Source: Clostridia bacterium
Lineage (GTDB): Bacteria; Bacillota; Clostridia; Oscillospirales; Acutalibacteraceae
Assembly: GCA_017416765.1 (NCBI GenBank)
Contig: JAFQBE010000012.1
Span: forward strand, 1 to 64,000
Direction: 5' to 3'
Length of the DNA: 64,000 nucleotides
Each line of letters starts with the position of its first letter. Position 1 is the stretch's first letter. The notes below the pieces were generated by a model that saw nothing but the letters and a program-made list of their open reading frames with translations, was not told the DNA's origin and made no database searches. The translations under genes and the position numbers were made by a program. This document shows positions 48,988 to 58,124 of this stretch, piece after piece.

Positions 48988-49455
48988 TTATTCTACATCA
49001 GATGTGCAGTTGGGGCACTTTGTAGCTTCGATATCAATTTCACTCTTGCAGTAGGGGCATTTCTTTGTTGTGGGTGCTGCGGGAGCTTCTTCAACCTTCT
49101 TCTCGGTCTTTTCGCGGAGCTTGTTGATAGCCTTTACAAGGCAGAAGATAACAAATGCCATTATAAGGAAATTGAATATTGCACCGATAAAGTTACCGTA
49201 GTTAAGAGTTGCAGCACCTGCTTCCTGTGCAGCTGCAAGGGATTCATATTCTCCGCCGTCAAGCGCAACAAAGAGGTTTGAAAAATCAATACCGCCGGTG
49301 ATAAGACCGATAACGGGCATAACAACATCGTCAACCAAGGATTTGATGATAGCCTGGAAAGCAGCACCGATGATAACACCGACTGCAAGGTCAACAACAT
49401 TGCCTCTCATGATAAATGTTTTGAATTCAGCCATAAAACCGTTCTTTTTGCTCAT
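48988..49455 (-). CDS. mscL: Large-conductance mechanosensitive channel with C-terminal zinc ribbon
   Basis: MscL opens under membrane tension and releases solutes during osmotic downshock. The 155-aa protein has the conserved first helix ([20 protein letters not shown]), the periplasm-facing loop and the second helix ([20 protein letters not shown]). Unlike typical MscL (about 130-140 aa), it ends in a zinc ribbon, [18 protein letters not shown], joined by an [11 protein letters not shown] linker. Four Cys in two CxxC pairs should bind one zinc on the cytoplasmic side. The added module's role is unknown; it might bind partners or sense metal or redox state. Confidence 0.95.
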   Translation of the reverse strand: MSKKNGFMAEFKTFIMRGNVVDLAVGVIIGAAFQAIIKSLVDDVVMPVIGLITGGIDFSNLFVALDGGEYESLAAAQEAGAATLNYGNFIGAIFNFLIMAFVIFCLVKAINKLREKTEKKVEEAPAAPTTKKCPYCKSEIDIEATKCPNCTSDVE

Positions 49456-49578
49456 AATAACACATCCTAATTAATATTTTTTGCTATTATAACACACAAG
49501 AAAATACATTTCAAGTTTGAATTGACTATTAAGTAAAAATATGTTAAAAAATATATTAGATAAATAGGAGATGATTAA

Positions 49579-50346
49579 ATGCTGCTTACTATAGATATAG
49601 GTAACACCAACATTACACTCGGTGTTTTCAAGGAAAACGAGCTGATTTTTGTCAGCCGCTTTGCAACACAGCGTGTAAAAACCAAAGACGAGTATGCTTT
49701 TCAGCTGCTCAATATGTTTAACCTGAATTCAATAAACCCTAAAGAATGTAACGGTGCAATTATCAGCTCTGTTGTACCCGAAATAACCAATAATGTCGGC
49801 AATGCAGTTTTGCTCACCACAGGCTGTACACCGAAATATGTTGATTCAAGTCTTGATACAGGGCTTAAAATAATAACAAAAATTCCCGGTCAGCTTGGTG
49901 CAGATATGGTTGTAGGCTCGGTTGCGGCAATTGACAGATATCCCCTGCCCTGTCTTGTAATTGACCTTGGCACAGCCAGCAAAATGTTTGTGCTTGACAA
50001 AGAAGGAACATTCCTCGGTTGTACAATAAGTGCAGGTGTAGGTATTTCACTGAACGCACTTTCAAGCGGCGCTTCACAGCTGCCCAATATTAACATAGCT
50101 GCCCCTGAAACTGCAATCGGTACCGAAACCGTAGGCTGTATGCAATCGGGTGCTGTTTACGGCACAGCCTGCATGATTGACGGAATGATTGAAAGATTTG
50201 AAAATGAGCTTGGCTACAGGTTTGAAAGTATTGTTGCCACAGGCGGATATTCACAAAGAATTGTACCGCATTGCAAAAACGAAATAATATTTGACGATAA
50301 TCTTTTGCTTGACGGTCTGAAGGTTATTTATGAAAAAAACAGTTGA
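49579..50346 (+). CDS. coaX: Type III pantothenate kinase
   Basis: First committed step of coenzyme A synthesis, ATP-dependent phosphorylation of pantothenate. The 255-aa protein of the ASKHA fold has MLLTIDIGNTNITLGVF (phosphate 1), GQLGADMVV, VIDLGTASKMFVLD (phosphate 2) and VATGGYSQ (adenosine motif). CoaX lacks CoA feedback inhibition in the family. It has a GGAG site and is first in a rightward run with the aldolase, iolC and Gfo/Idh genes, although it shares no pathway with them. Confidence 0.95.
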   Translation: MLLTIDIGNTNITLGVFKENELIFVSRFATQRVKTKDEYAFQLLNMFNLNSINPKECNGAIISSVVPEITNNVGNAVLLTTGCTPKYVDSSLDTGLKIITKIPGQLGADMVVGSVAAIDRYPLPCLVIDLGTASKMFVLDKEGTFLGCTISAGVGISLNALSSGASQLPNINIAAPETAIGTETVGCMQSGAVYGTACMIDGMIERFENELGYRFESIVATGGYSQRIVPHCKNEIIFDDNLLLDGLKVIYEKNS

Positions 50347-50361
50347 ATATAGGAAAGCAAT

Positions 50362-51216
50362 ATGTTAGTTAATATGAAACAGCTTCTTATTGAAGCACAG
50401 AAAGAAAAATGGGCAGTAGGCAGTTTCAGCGTAGCAAACATGGAAATGGTACTGGGTGTAATAAAAGCCGCAGAAGAAACAAACAGTCCCATTATTTTGC
50501 AGATTGCCGAAGTAAGGCTTAAACAGTCTCCGCTTGAAATAATCGGTCCGCTGATGATAGCAGCCGCAAAGAATGCAAAAGTACCGGTAGCCGTACATTT
50601 TGACCACGGCTTGACTTTGGAAAAAATCAGACTTGCTCTTGATTTGGGTTTTACAAGTGTAATGTTTGACGGTTCACACCTTCCTTTGGAAGAAAATATA
50701 ATTAAAACAATTGAAACGGTAAAAATTGCAAAGGAATACAGTGCCTGCGTTGAGGCTGAAATCGGCTGTGTGGGCGGCAGTGAGGACGGAAGCGAAGATA
50801 TTGCAATAAACTGTACCTCCCCTGCCGAAGCAGTAAAATTTGTTAAAGAAACAAATGTTGATGCGCTTGCAATAGCCATAGGCAATGCACACGGCAACTA
50901 CAAGCAAACGCCGCACTTACGCTTTGACATACTTGAAAAGGTAAAGAATTCGGTAGATGTTCCGCTTGTATTGCACGGCGGTACGGGTATACTGCCCGAA
51001 GAATTTGTAAAATGCCGTGAAAACGGAATTAAGAAAATTAACATAGCTACCGCAACCTTTGACAGCGTACAGCAAAACGTTAAAGCCGCATATGAAAGCA
51101 GAAAAATTAACGGCTACTACGATTTGCATGCCGCAGAAATCGAAGGAGCATATAAAAACGCACTTAAACATATAGAAATTTTTGATTGCGCAAACAAAGC
51201 ACAGCTTTTCATATAA
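50362..51216 (+). CDS. Class II aldolase, fructose-bisphosphate/IolJ type
   Basis: A 284-aa zinc-dependent aldolase. Family motifs appear in order: VGSFSVANMEMV, VAVHFDHG (zinc-binding His and the preceding Asp), SVMFDGSHLPLEENI, CVEAEIG, AIGNAHGNYK and VLHGGTGI. Placed directly before iolC, it probably cleaves the phosphorylated 5-dehydro-2-deoxygluconate formed by IolC into dihydroxyacetone phosphate and malonate semialdehyde, as IolJ does. Fructose-1,6- or tagatose-bisphosphate cleavage is an alternative and cannot be excluded by sequence. Confidence 0.85.
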   Translation: MLVNMKQLLIEAQKEKWAVGSFSVANMEMVLGVIKAAEETNSPIILQIAEVRLKQSPLEIIGPLMIAAAKNAKVPVAVHFDHGLTLEKIRLALDLGFTSVMFDGSHLPLEENIIKTIETVKIAKEYSACVEAEIGCVGGSEDGSEDIAINCTSPAEAVKFVKETNVDALAIAIGNAHGNYKQTPHLRFDILEKVKNSVDVPLVLHGGTGILPEEFVKCRENGIKKINIATATFDSVQQNVKAAYESRKINGYYDLHAAEIEGAYKNALKHIEIFDCANKAQLFI

Positions 51217-51233
51217 AAGAAAGGAAATTTGAC

Positions 51234-52253
51234 ATGAGCTATTTTGAATTTGACAGCACAAGAAAATATGATGTCATCCCCCTTGGCAGAGTTGCAATTG
51301 ACTTTAACCCTACCGATATGAATAAACCGCTTTCACAAAGCAGTAATTTCAACAAATATGTCGGCGGTTCACCTGCAAACATTGCCGTAGGTCTTGCAAG
51401 ACTCGGCGCAAAATGCGGATTCTTTGCCAGAGTTTCCGACGACCAGTTCGGTGATTATGTTACAGAGTATTTTGCAAACGACGGTATTGATGTTTCACAC
51501 ATTGTCCGCTGTAAAAACGGCGAAAATCTTGGACTTACATTCACCGAAATCAAAAGCCCCACTGAATCAAGCATTCTCATGTACCGCGACGGTGTTGCAG
51601 ACCTTATGCTCGATGTTGAGGATATTGATGAAGAATATATAAAGCAGGCAAAAATTCTTGTAATTTCCGGTACATCACTTTGTACATCTCCCAGCCGTGA
51701 AGCTGCGCTCAAAGCAATGTTCCTTGCAAAGAAAAACGGCACTGTAGTTGTATTCGATATTGACTACCGCAGTTACACATGGAAAAACAAAGATGAAATT
51801 TCAATCTACTACAACCTTGTTGCACAGAATGCTGATATCATTCTCGGTTCACGCGAAGAATTTGACCTTACAGAAGCTATCATGGGCGGCGGCAATGACG
51901 ACCTTGCTTCTGCAAAGCTTTGGTTTGGCTACAATGCAAAGCTTATTATTATCAAGCACGGCAAGGAAGGCTCATATGCTTACGCTGCAGACGGAACCAA
52001 CTACAAAGTTAACATATTCCCCGTTAAGATGCTTAAAGGCTTCGGCGGCGGTGACGGATATGCGTCTGCCTTCCTTTATTCATTGCTCAACGGTAAATCC
52101 TTGAAGGATGCGCTTGAATTTGCAACCGCTTCCGCTTCAATGCTTGTTTCCGCACACAGCTGTTCAGAAGCTATGCCCAGAGTTGATGCAATTGAAAATT
52201 TCATTGCAGAACAAAAAGCAAACGGCTGCGGTGAAATAGTTGTTGAACTCTGA
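51234..52253 (+). CDS. iolC: 5-dehydro-2-deoxygluconokinase-like PfkB kinase
   Basis: A 339-aa sugar kinase of the PfkB/ribokinase family, most like IolC of inositol breakdown. It opens YDVIPLGRVAIDFNPTDMNK, continues with VGGSPANIAVGLARLGAKCG (substrate site) and ends with the catalytic GFGGGDGYASAFLYSL, where Asp is the base. The start is ATG 51234, 8 nt after AAAGGA; earlier in-frame codons overlap the aldolase. Together with the aldolase it accounts for two steps of the inositol pathway; iolG/E/D/B are not next to it. Confidence 0.88.
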   Translation: MSYFEFDSTRKYDVIPLGRVAIDFNPTDMNKPLSQSSNFNKYVGGSPANIAVGLARLGAKCGFFARVSDDQFGDYVTEYFANDGIDVSHIVRCKNGENLGLTFTEIKSPTESSILMYRDGVADLMLDVEDIDEEYIKQAKILVISGTSLCTSPSREAALKAMFLAKKNGTVVVFDIDYRSYTWKNKDEISIYYNLVAQNADIILGSREEFDLTEAIMGGGNDDLASAKLWFGYNAKLIIIKHGKEGSYAYAADGTNYKVNIFPVKMLKGFGGGDGYASAFLYSLLNGKSLKDALEFATASASMLVSAHSCSEAMPRVDAIENFIAEQKANGCGEIVVEL

Positions 52254-52273
52254 TATTACGGAGGTAATATAAT

Positions 52274-53257
52274 ATGCTCAGAATTGCAATGCTTTCAAAA
52301 TGGCATGTACACGCCGAAGGATACGCAAGAGATGCCGTAAACACCGGTAAAGTACAGATTACAGCCGTTTGGGATGAAAATCCTGAACGTGGTAAAGAAT
52401 GGGCAGACAGACTCGGTGCAGATTTTGAATCTGACCTTGACAAACTGCTTGCAAGAGAAGATATTGACGCAGTTATCTGCGATACACCCACAACTTTGCA
52501 CGAAGAAGTGCTTATAAAAGCTGCCAATGCAGGCAAACACATATTTACCGAAAAAGCACTTGCAACAACAGTTGAAGGCTGTAAAAAAATTGCTGATGCT
52601 ATTGAAAAAAACGGTGTAACCTTTACAATTTCTTACCCTCAGCTTTTCAATTCAGCGATGAAGCTGATAAAATCCTACATAGATTCAGGCAAACTCGGCA
52701 AGGTTACAACAGTACGCATACGCAATGCGCACAGCGGTGTAAGCAACGGCTGGCTTCCCGAATACTGGTTTGATGAAGCGGCTGCCGGCGGAGGCGCAAT
52801 GATGGACCTTGGCTGTCACCCTATGTATCAGCTTGCTGCGCTCTGCGGAAAACCAAAAAGAATAAGCGGTATGTTCAATGCTCCGCTCGGTTCAAAGGTT
52901 GATGAAAACGCTGTATCTATAATAGAATTTGAAAACGGAATTATCGGTATTTCAGAAACAGGCTTTGACTCCTTCTATTCACCGTATAGACTTGAAGTTT
53001 ACGGCACAGACGGAACAATTATAGGAGAAAGCGGAAAAATTCAGGTTAAAACAAGAGAAACCGCCGAAATCAGCAATGAACCCATTGTTCCGAAATGTGA
53101 AGAAGCTGACGAAAGTCCGCTGATAAAGTTTATCAACGCCTGCATTGACGGCACAGGCACACCGGACGGTCTCGGACTTGATATGGCAACAGCTTTAACC
53201 GAGCTGCTTGAAAATGCGTATATTTCCGATAAAACCAATACAACTGTTACTCTTTAA
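52274..53257 (+). CDS. Gfo/Idh/MocA-family oxidoreductase
   Basis: A 327-aa NAD(P)-dependent dehydrogenase of sugars or cyclitols. The Rossmann part covers 1-120 (RIAMLSKWHVHAEGYARDAV, DAVICDTPTTLHEEV, AGKHIFTEKAL, where E-K carries the catalytic Lys). The C-terminal beta-sheet domain has GGGAMMDLGCHPMYQL. The last gene of the coaX-aldolase-iolC run, it plausibly oxidises an inositol-related polyol, like IolG, but the first Rossmann motif is atypical (lacks GxGxxG), so the cofactor mode may differ. Confidence 0.85.
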   Translation: MLRIAMLSKWHVHAEGYARDAVNTGKVQITAVWDENPERGKEWADRLGADFESDLDKLLAREDIDAVICDTPTTLHEEVLIKAANAGKHIFTEKALATTVEGCKKIADAIEKNGVTFTISYPQLFNSAMKLIKSYIDSGKLGKVTTVRIRNAHSGVSNGWLPEYWFDEAAAGGGAMMDLGCHPMYQLAALCGKPKRISGMFNAPLGSKVDENAVSIIEFENGIIGISETGFDSFYSPYRLEVYGTDGTIIGESGKIQVKTRETAEISNEPIVPKCEEADESPLIKFINACIDGTGTPDGLGLDMATALTELLENAYISDKTNTTVTL

Positions 53258-53266
53258 TAATAATTT

Positions 53267-53306
53267 CAGGGTAGTGCTTTGATTTTGAAGCACTACCCTG
53301 TTTTTT
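53267..53306. terminator. Terminator between convergent operons
   Basis: CAGGGTAGTGCTT/AAGCACTACCCTG stem followed by TTTTTT, directly after the Gfo/Idh gene. Confidence 0.95.
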
Positions 53307-54558
53307 ATGCGTTATTTAAATTTTCATCAGCAACCGCAAGCATGAGCCTTATGCGGTTTTCCTGGTTAACCCGCGTTGCACCGGGGTCATAGTCAATCGG
53401 AACGATATTTGACTGAGGATATAACTCTTTGAGCTTTCTTATCATACCCTTGCCTACAATGTGGTTGGGCAAGCAACCGAACGGCTGTGCGCAGACAATA
53501 TTGCCGTAGCCGCTTTCTATAAGTTCCATCATTTCTGCTGTAAGAAGCCAGCCTTCGCCCATTTTACAGCCTGCACCTATAATTTTGGTGCATTTTTCTT
53601 TAATGTGCGCGTACGGTGCGGGAACAGTAAAATTGCCGTAAGCGCGTGCGGCATCATTGAGCATGGTTTCAATTTTTGTGAGATACCATATTGCTACGGT
53701 CATAGCAATTTTCTTGATTTTTTTGCCGCCGTAAAGCTTTACATCTTCAAGTCTGTTATCGGTTTTGAAAAGGAAAAATCCGAGCAGACCGGGCACCATA
53801 ACCTCACAGCCCTGGCTGAAAAGGAACTCTTCAAGGTGGTTATTGGCAAGCGGAGAATATTTTACATAAATCTCGCCAACTACACCGACCTTTACCTTAT
53901 TAACCTTATTTACGGCAATTTCAGAAAACTCCTTGGTTATCTGAGGCAGGATTTTTTTCATTTCCCTCATGCTGTAGCCTTTGCCGTTTTTGAACATTTC
54001 GCTGATATCATCAATCCACTTTTGACTGAGTGCATTTGTTTCACCTTTATTTATTTCATACGGCTCAACCTGATTTTTAAGCAACATTATCAAATCGCCG
54101 TAAATGAGCGCGGAAAGCATTTTAAGTGCCATTGAAACGCGGATTTTAAAGCCGCTGTTTTTTTCAAGACCCGAAAGATTAAGCGAAATAACAGGCACCT
54201 GACCGTAACCTGCCTTCTTCAAAGCCTTGCGCAGAAGATGAATATAGTTTGATGCACGGCAACCGCCGCCCGACTGCGTAATCATAAGCGCGGTTTTATT
54301 GGGATCATATTTTCCGCTGTTGAGTGCATCAATAAGCTGACCGATTACGAGTAACGCCGGATAACAGGTATCGTTATGGACATATTTCAGCCCTTCATCA
54401 ACAACTGCTCTGCCATCATTTTTAAGCAGTTCTACTTTATAACCATACTGGCCGAAAATATTTACCAGCATTGAAAAATGGATATTTGCCATATTGGGTG
54501 CAAGCAAAGTATAATCCATCATATCCTTGGTAAATTCCACTCTGTTTTCAGGATTCAT
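53305..54558 (-). CDS. 2-hydroxyacyl-CoA dehydratase-like protein (C-terminal partner)
   Basis: A 417-aa protein related to the dehydratase D component found at the end of long activase fusion proteins. It has HNDTCYPALLVIGQ, QSGGGCRASNYIHLLRKAL, IGAGCKMGEGWL and CAQPFGCLPNHIVGKG, whose Cys are candidate iron-sulfur ligands. Its partner gene (54575-57478) lies 16 nt upstream. Together they match, in two pieces, proteins of ~1400 aa seen in many anaerobes. The reaction is unknown; double-cubane-cluster chemistry on small substrates is a family-based possibility. Confidence 0.8.
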   Translation of the reverse strand: MNPENRVEFTKDMMDYTLLAPNMANIHFSMLVNIFGQYGYKVELLKNDGRAVVDEGLKYVHNDTCYPALLVIGQLIDALNSGKYDPNKTALMITQSGGGCRASNYIHLLRKALKKAGYGQVPVISLNLSGLEKNSGFKIRVSMALKMLSALIYGDLIMLLKNQVEPYEINKGETNALSQKWIDDISEMFKNGKGYSMREMKKILPQITKEFSEIAVNKVNKVKVGVVGEIYVKYSPLANNHLEEFLFSQGCEVMVPGLLGFFLFKTDNRLEDVKLYGGKKIKKIAMTVAIWYLTKIETMLNDAARAYGNFTVPAPYAHIKEKCTKIIGAGCKMGEGWLLTAEMMELIESGYGNIVCAQPFGCLPNHIVGKGMIRKLKELYPQSNIVPIDYDPGATRVNQENRIRLMLAVADENLNNA

Positions 54559-54574
54559 TATATATCACTCTCCC

Positions 54575-57478
54575 TTATCTTCCCGTAGCCGCAAAAAGGC
54601 TTCTCAAGCGAATTTTAACGGCACCGGGGTTTGATATTTCGTCAATTTTAATCTGTGTATAAATTCTGCCCTTACTTTCAAGGATTGAACGCATTTCATC
54701 GGTTGTAATGGCATCAACACCGCAGCCGAAAGAAACAAGCTGAACAATATTTATATCGTTATCCTGCTTATCGGCAACATACTTTGCCGCAGCATACAAG
54801 CGGGAATGGTATGTCCACTGGTCAAGAACATCAGTCGGGAATTTTTCAACCATAGGGCTTACGCTGTCTTCCGTAACTACTGCTGCACCGCAACGGCAAA
54901 TCAACTTATCTATACCATGGTTAATTTCTTCATCAAGGTGATAAGGTCTGCCGCAGAGAATTACAACAGGCAAATCTCTCTTTTTAGCTTCCTTCATAAA
55001 CTGCAGACCCTGAATATGAATCTTATTCATATATCTGTGGTATTCGTCATAAGCCTTATCGCTTGCTGCCTTAACTGCAGAAAGCGCAATATCGCCAAAG
55101 TTCCTGCAAAGAATTGCATGAATTTTACCAACAAAATCCTTCGGTCTGTGAAGCCCGAGATAATCGCTGATAAAGTTGATTTCCTTGAGTTTGGGTATAT
55201 TTGAACGGATAACTTCAGGATAATAGGCAACAACAGGACAGTTATAGTTGTTATCACCGAGTTTTTCATCAATATTGTAGGTCATACAGGGATAGAAAAT
55301 ATGCTTAACACCCTGTTCAAGCAAGGATTCAATATGACCGTGAAGAAGCTTTGCAGGATAACAAACAGTATCAGAAGGAATAGTATGCTGCCCCTTTACA
55401 TAAAGCCCTCTTGTGGATTTTTCCGAAAGAGCAACACCAAAGCCGAGTTCTTTAAAGAAAGTATGCCAGAAAGGCAGAAGCTCAAACATATTAAGTCCCA
55501 TTGCAAGACCTACTGTTTCTCTTTGACCATTGAAGGGTACATATGCGTTTAAAAGCTCACGCTTATATTCAAACATATTCAGTCCGCTGTCTGTTTCCGT
55601 ACTTGCAACAGGCTTGCTGCAACGGTTGCCGCCAATAAAGCGTCTGCCGCCGCTGAAGGTATTTACAGTCAGACGGCAGGCATTACTGCAACCTGAACAA
55701 ACAACAGCTTTTACTTTATGTTCAAAAGTTTCAAGCTCTTCCTTTGAAATAATTGTGCTTTTTTCTTTTACCTTTTCTTTTGCAATAAGTGCCGCACCGT
55801 ATGCGCCCATAAGACCCGAAATATTCGGACGGATAACATCTCTGCCGATTTCCTGCTCAAAGGCACGCAATACGGCATCGTTAAGAAAAGTTCCGCCCTG
55901 AACAACAATGTTTTTGCCGAGTTCATCTGCATTGGCAGCGCGTATAACCTTGTAAAGTGCATTTTTAACAACACTTACCGAAAGACCTGCGGAGATATTT
56001 TCAATTGATGCGCCGTCCTTCTGTGCCTGCTTGACGGATGAATTCATAAATACCGTACAGCGTGAACCAAGGTCAACGGGCTTATCTGCAAACAGGCCGA
56101 GCTTTGAAAAGCTTTCAATATCATAGCCCCAAGCACTCGCAAAGGTCTGCAGGAATGAACCGCAGCCCGATGAGCAGGCTTCGTTTAAGAAAATATTGTC
56201 AATGGCATTATTGCGGATTTTAAAGCACTTGATATCCTGACCGCCGATATCAATAATAAAATCAACATCGGGTTTGAATTTTTTAGCAGCGGTATAGTGA
56301 GCAACGGTTTCAACAATACCTACATCAATACCGAACGCATTTTTAATTATTTCTTCACCGTAGCCTGTTACTGCCGAACCGCATACAACAGCACTTGGGA
56401 AAGAACTGTAAAAATCAATCAGGAATTCTTTAATCAATCTGACAGGGTCGCCTGAATTGGGCATATATTTTGAATATACAATATCACCGTCAGTATTGAC
56501 TGCTGCAGCTTTTACCGTAGTTGAGCCGGCATCAATACCTATGTATACTCTGTTGTCACAGTAAAGCTGACCGTCTGTTTTTACTGCATCCTCGGCATGT
56601 CTGGTACAGAATTCTTCATATTCTTCCTTGTTATTAAACAAAGGCTTTGAAGCAAGGTATTCACCGCTTGAAACAAAGCTGTTGATTTTTTCGGTGATGC
56701 CGAGAATATCAATTGCTTCGTTTTTAGAAGAAAATGCCGCACCGAGCGCAACAAAATAAAGTCCGTCATCGGGACAGTGACCCTTAACACCCAAGCCGCT
56801 GTCAAACGCATTGCGAAGCTCGGAAAGGAAATAAAGAGGACCGCCGAGATAAACAACCTTGCCTACAATTTTTCTGCCCTGTGCAAGACCCGCTACAGTC
56901 TGATTTACTACAGCTTCAAATATACTTGCGGCTATATCCTTTTTAGCTGCACCCTGGTTGAGAAGCGGCTGAATATCCGACTTTGCAAAAACACCGCAAC
57001 GCGATGCAATAGAATATACCTTTTCTTTGCCTTTTGCTATTTCATTCATTTCAAGCGGACTGATTTCGAGCAGCGATGCCATCTGGTCAATGAAAGCACC
57101 TGTACCGCCTGCACATGAACCGTTCATGCGTACTTCCGTACCGTTGGTAAGGAAGAGTATTTTAGCATCTTCACCGCCAAGTTCAATTACGGCATCAGTA
57201 CCCGGTAAAAGCCTTGAAACAGCTATTCTTGTAGCATAAACCTCCTGCACAAAATTAAGTCCGAGGCTTTGCGCAAAGCCCATACCGGCAGAACCGGAAA
57301 CGGTTAACTGCGCTCTTGCGAATTCGGGATGCTTTTCAACTATTTCATTGAGCATCTTTGCGCTCATATTTGCTATTTTTGAATAATGGCGTTCATACGC
57401 CTTATAGACTATTTTTTCATTATCGTCGATTGCAACGCATTTAAGCGTTGTTGAACCGACATCAAGACCAATTTTCAT
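54575..57478 (-). CDS. Double ASKHA activase fused to DUF2229-type domain (2-hydroxyacyl-CoA dehydratase system)
   Basis: A 967-aa protein with two tandem BadF/BcrA-type ATPase domains. The first (about 1-265) opens KIGLDVGSTTLKCVAIDD and has the cluster-binding loop GSCAGGTGAFIDQ. The second (about 308-580) opens YIGIDAGSTTVKAAAVNTDG with EACSSGCGSFLQTFA. The remaining part (~650-967) is DUF2229-like with Cys-rich segments (VVCSGCSNACRL, FYPCMTYNIDEK). Such activases use ATP to push one low-potential electron into a dehydratase or reductase partner, here the next gene. The physiological substrate is not known. Confidence 0.88.
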   Translation of the reverse strand: MKIGLDVGSTTLKCVAIDDNEKIVYKAYERHYSKIANMSAKMLNEIVEKHPEFARAQLTVSGSAGMGFAQSLGLNFVQEVYATRIAVSRLLPGTDAVIELGGEDAKILFLTNGTEVRMNGSCAGGTGAFIDQMASLLEISPLEMNEIAKGKEKVYSIASRCGVFAKSDIQPLLNQGAAKKDIAASIFEAVVNQTVAGLAQGRKIVGKVVYLGGPLYFLSELRNAFDSGLGVKGHCPDDGLYFVALGAAFSSKNEAIDILGITEKINSFVSSGEYLASKPLFNNKEEYEEFCTRHAEDAVKTDGQLYCDNRVYIGIDAGSTTVKAAAVNTDGDIVYSKYMPNSGDPVRLIKEFLIDFYSSFPSAVVCGSAVTGYGEEIIKNAFGIDVGIVETVAHYTAAKKFKPDVDFIIDIGGQDIKCFKIRNNAIDNIFLNEACSSGCGSFLQTFASAWGYDIESFSKLGLFADKPVDLGSRCTVFMNSSVKQAQKDGASIENISAGLSVSVVKNALYKVIRAANADELGKNIVVQGGTFLNDAVLRAFEQEIGRDVIRPNISGLMGAYGAALIAKEKVKEKSTIISKEELETFEHKVKAVVCSGCSNACRLTVNTFSGGRRFIGGNRCSKPVASTETDSGLNMFEYKRELLNAYVPFNGQRETVGLAMGLNMFELLPFWHTFFKELGFGVALSEKSTRGLYVKGQHTIPSDTVCYPAKLLHGHIESLLEQGVKHIFYPCMTYNIDEKLGDNNYNCPVVAYYPEVIRSNIPKLKEINFISDYLGLHRPKDFVGKIHAILCRNFGDIALSAVKAASDKAYDEYHRYMNKIHIQGLQFMKEAKKRDLPVVILCGRPYHLDEEINHGIDKLICRCGAAVVTEDSVSPMVEKFPTDVLDQWTYHSRLYAAAKYVADKQDNDINIVQLVSFGCGVDAITTDEMRSILESKGRIYTQIKIDEISNPGAVKIRLRSLFAATGR

Positions 57479-57506
57479 CCAATCCTTCTCCTAAGTTCAC
57501 ACAAGT

Positions 57507-58124
57507 TCATTTTGTTGCTTTTTCTGCTTTTTTTCCTTCAAGAACAAGTCTTTTTATTTCGTTATACAGCTTTTCATTTGCTTCTTCCACTGTCATATCC
57601 GTTGCTTTAAACGGCTCACCGTAACGGACAGTAAGTGTTTTACTGCGGAATTTATATTCGCCTGTAAGACCGCAAGGCACTATGTATGCATCCGTCTTTT
57701 TGGCAATGGCAACCGCACCGGGTTTAAAATCAAGCAGAAGCTTGTCCGTTCTGTTACGAGTACCTTCAGGGAAAATACCTATTGCACCACTCCTGCGCAA
57801 AACCTTCATTGCAGCTTTGACGCTTTTAATATCCGTAGTCTGTCTGTCAACAGCTATACAACCCATAGCTTCAAAAAATGGCTTTAGTTTGCCATCAAAA
57901 TACTCCTTTTTAGCCATGTAATGAATTATTCTTTTAGTGGCCATAATTGTAAGGCACTGGTCAAACAGATGCACATGGTTACAGGCAATTACAACCGCGC
58001 CTTCTGCGGGTATGTTTTCTTTGTTGATAATTTTCGGGCTATAGTAGGCTTTAAAAGCCGCACGCATAAGCGGCATAAAAAGCCTGTATCCCCTTTCTCT
58101 GTCTTCGGGATTCTTTTTTGGCAT
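57507..58124 (-). CDS. 1-acyl-glycerol-3-phosphate acyltransferase (PlsC family), copy 2
   Basis: A 205-aa acyltransferase of phospholipid synthesis, adding the sn-2 acyl chain to lysophosphatidate at the membrane. Motifs are ACNHVHLFDQ (H-x4-D), GCIAVDRQ and IFPEGTRNRTD. Its ATG overlaps the stop of the preceding PlsC paralogue by one base (TAATG), so the two are co-translated. One of the pair may prefer another acyl chain or acceptor. Confidence 0.9.
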   Translation of the reverse strand: MPKKNPEDRERGYRLFMPLMRAAFKAYYSPKIINKENIPAEGAVVIACNHVHLFDQCLTIMATKRIIHYMAKKEYFDGKLKPFFEAMGCIAVDRQTTDIKSVKAAMKVLRRSGAIGIFPEGTRNRTDKLLLDFKPGAVAIAKKTDAYIVPCGLTGEYKFRSKTLTVRYGEPFKATDMTVEEANEKLYNEIKRLVLEGKKAEKATK

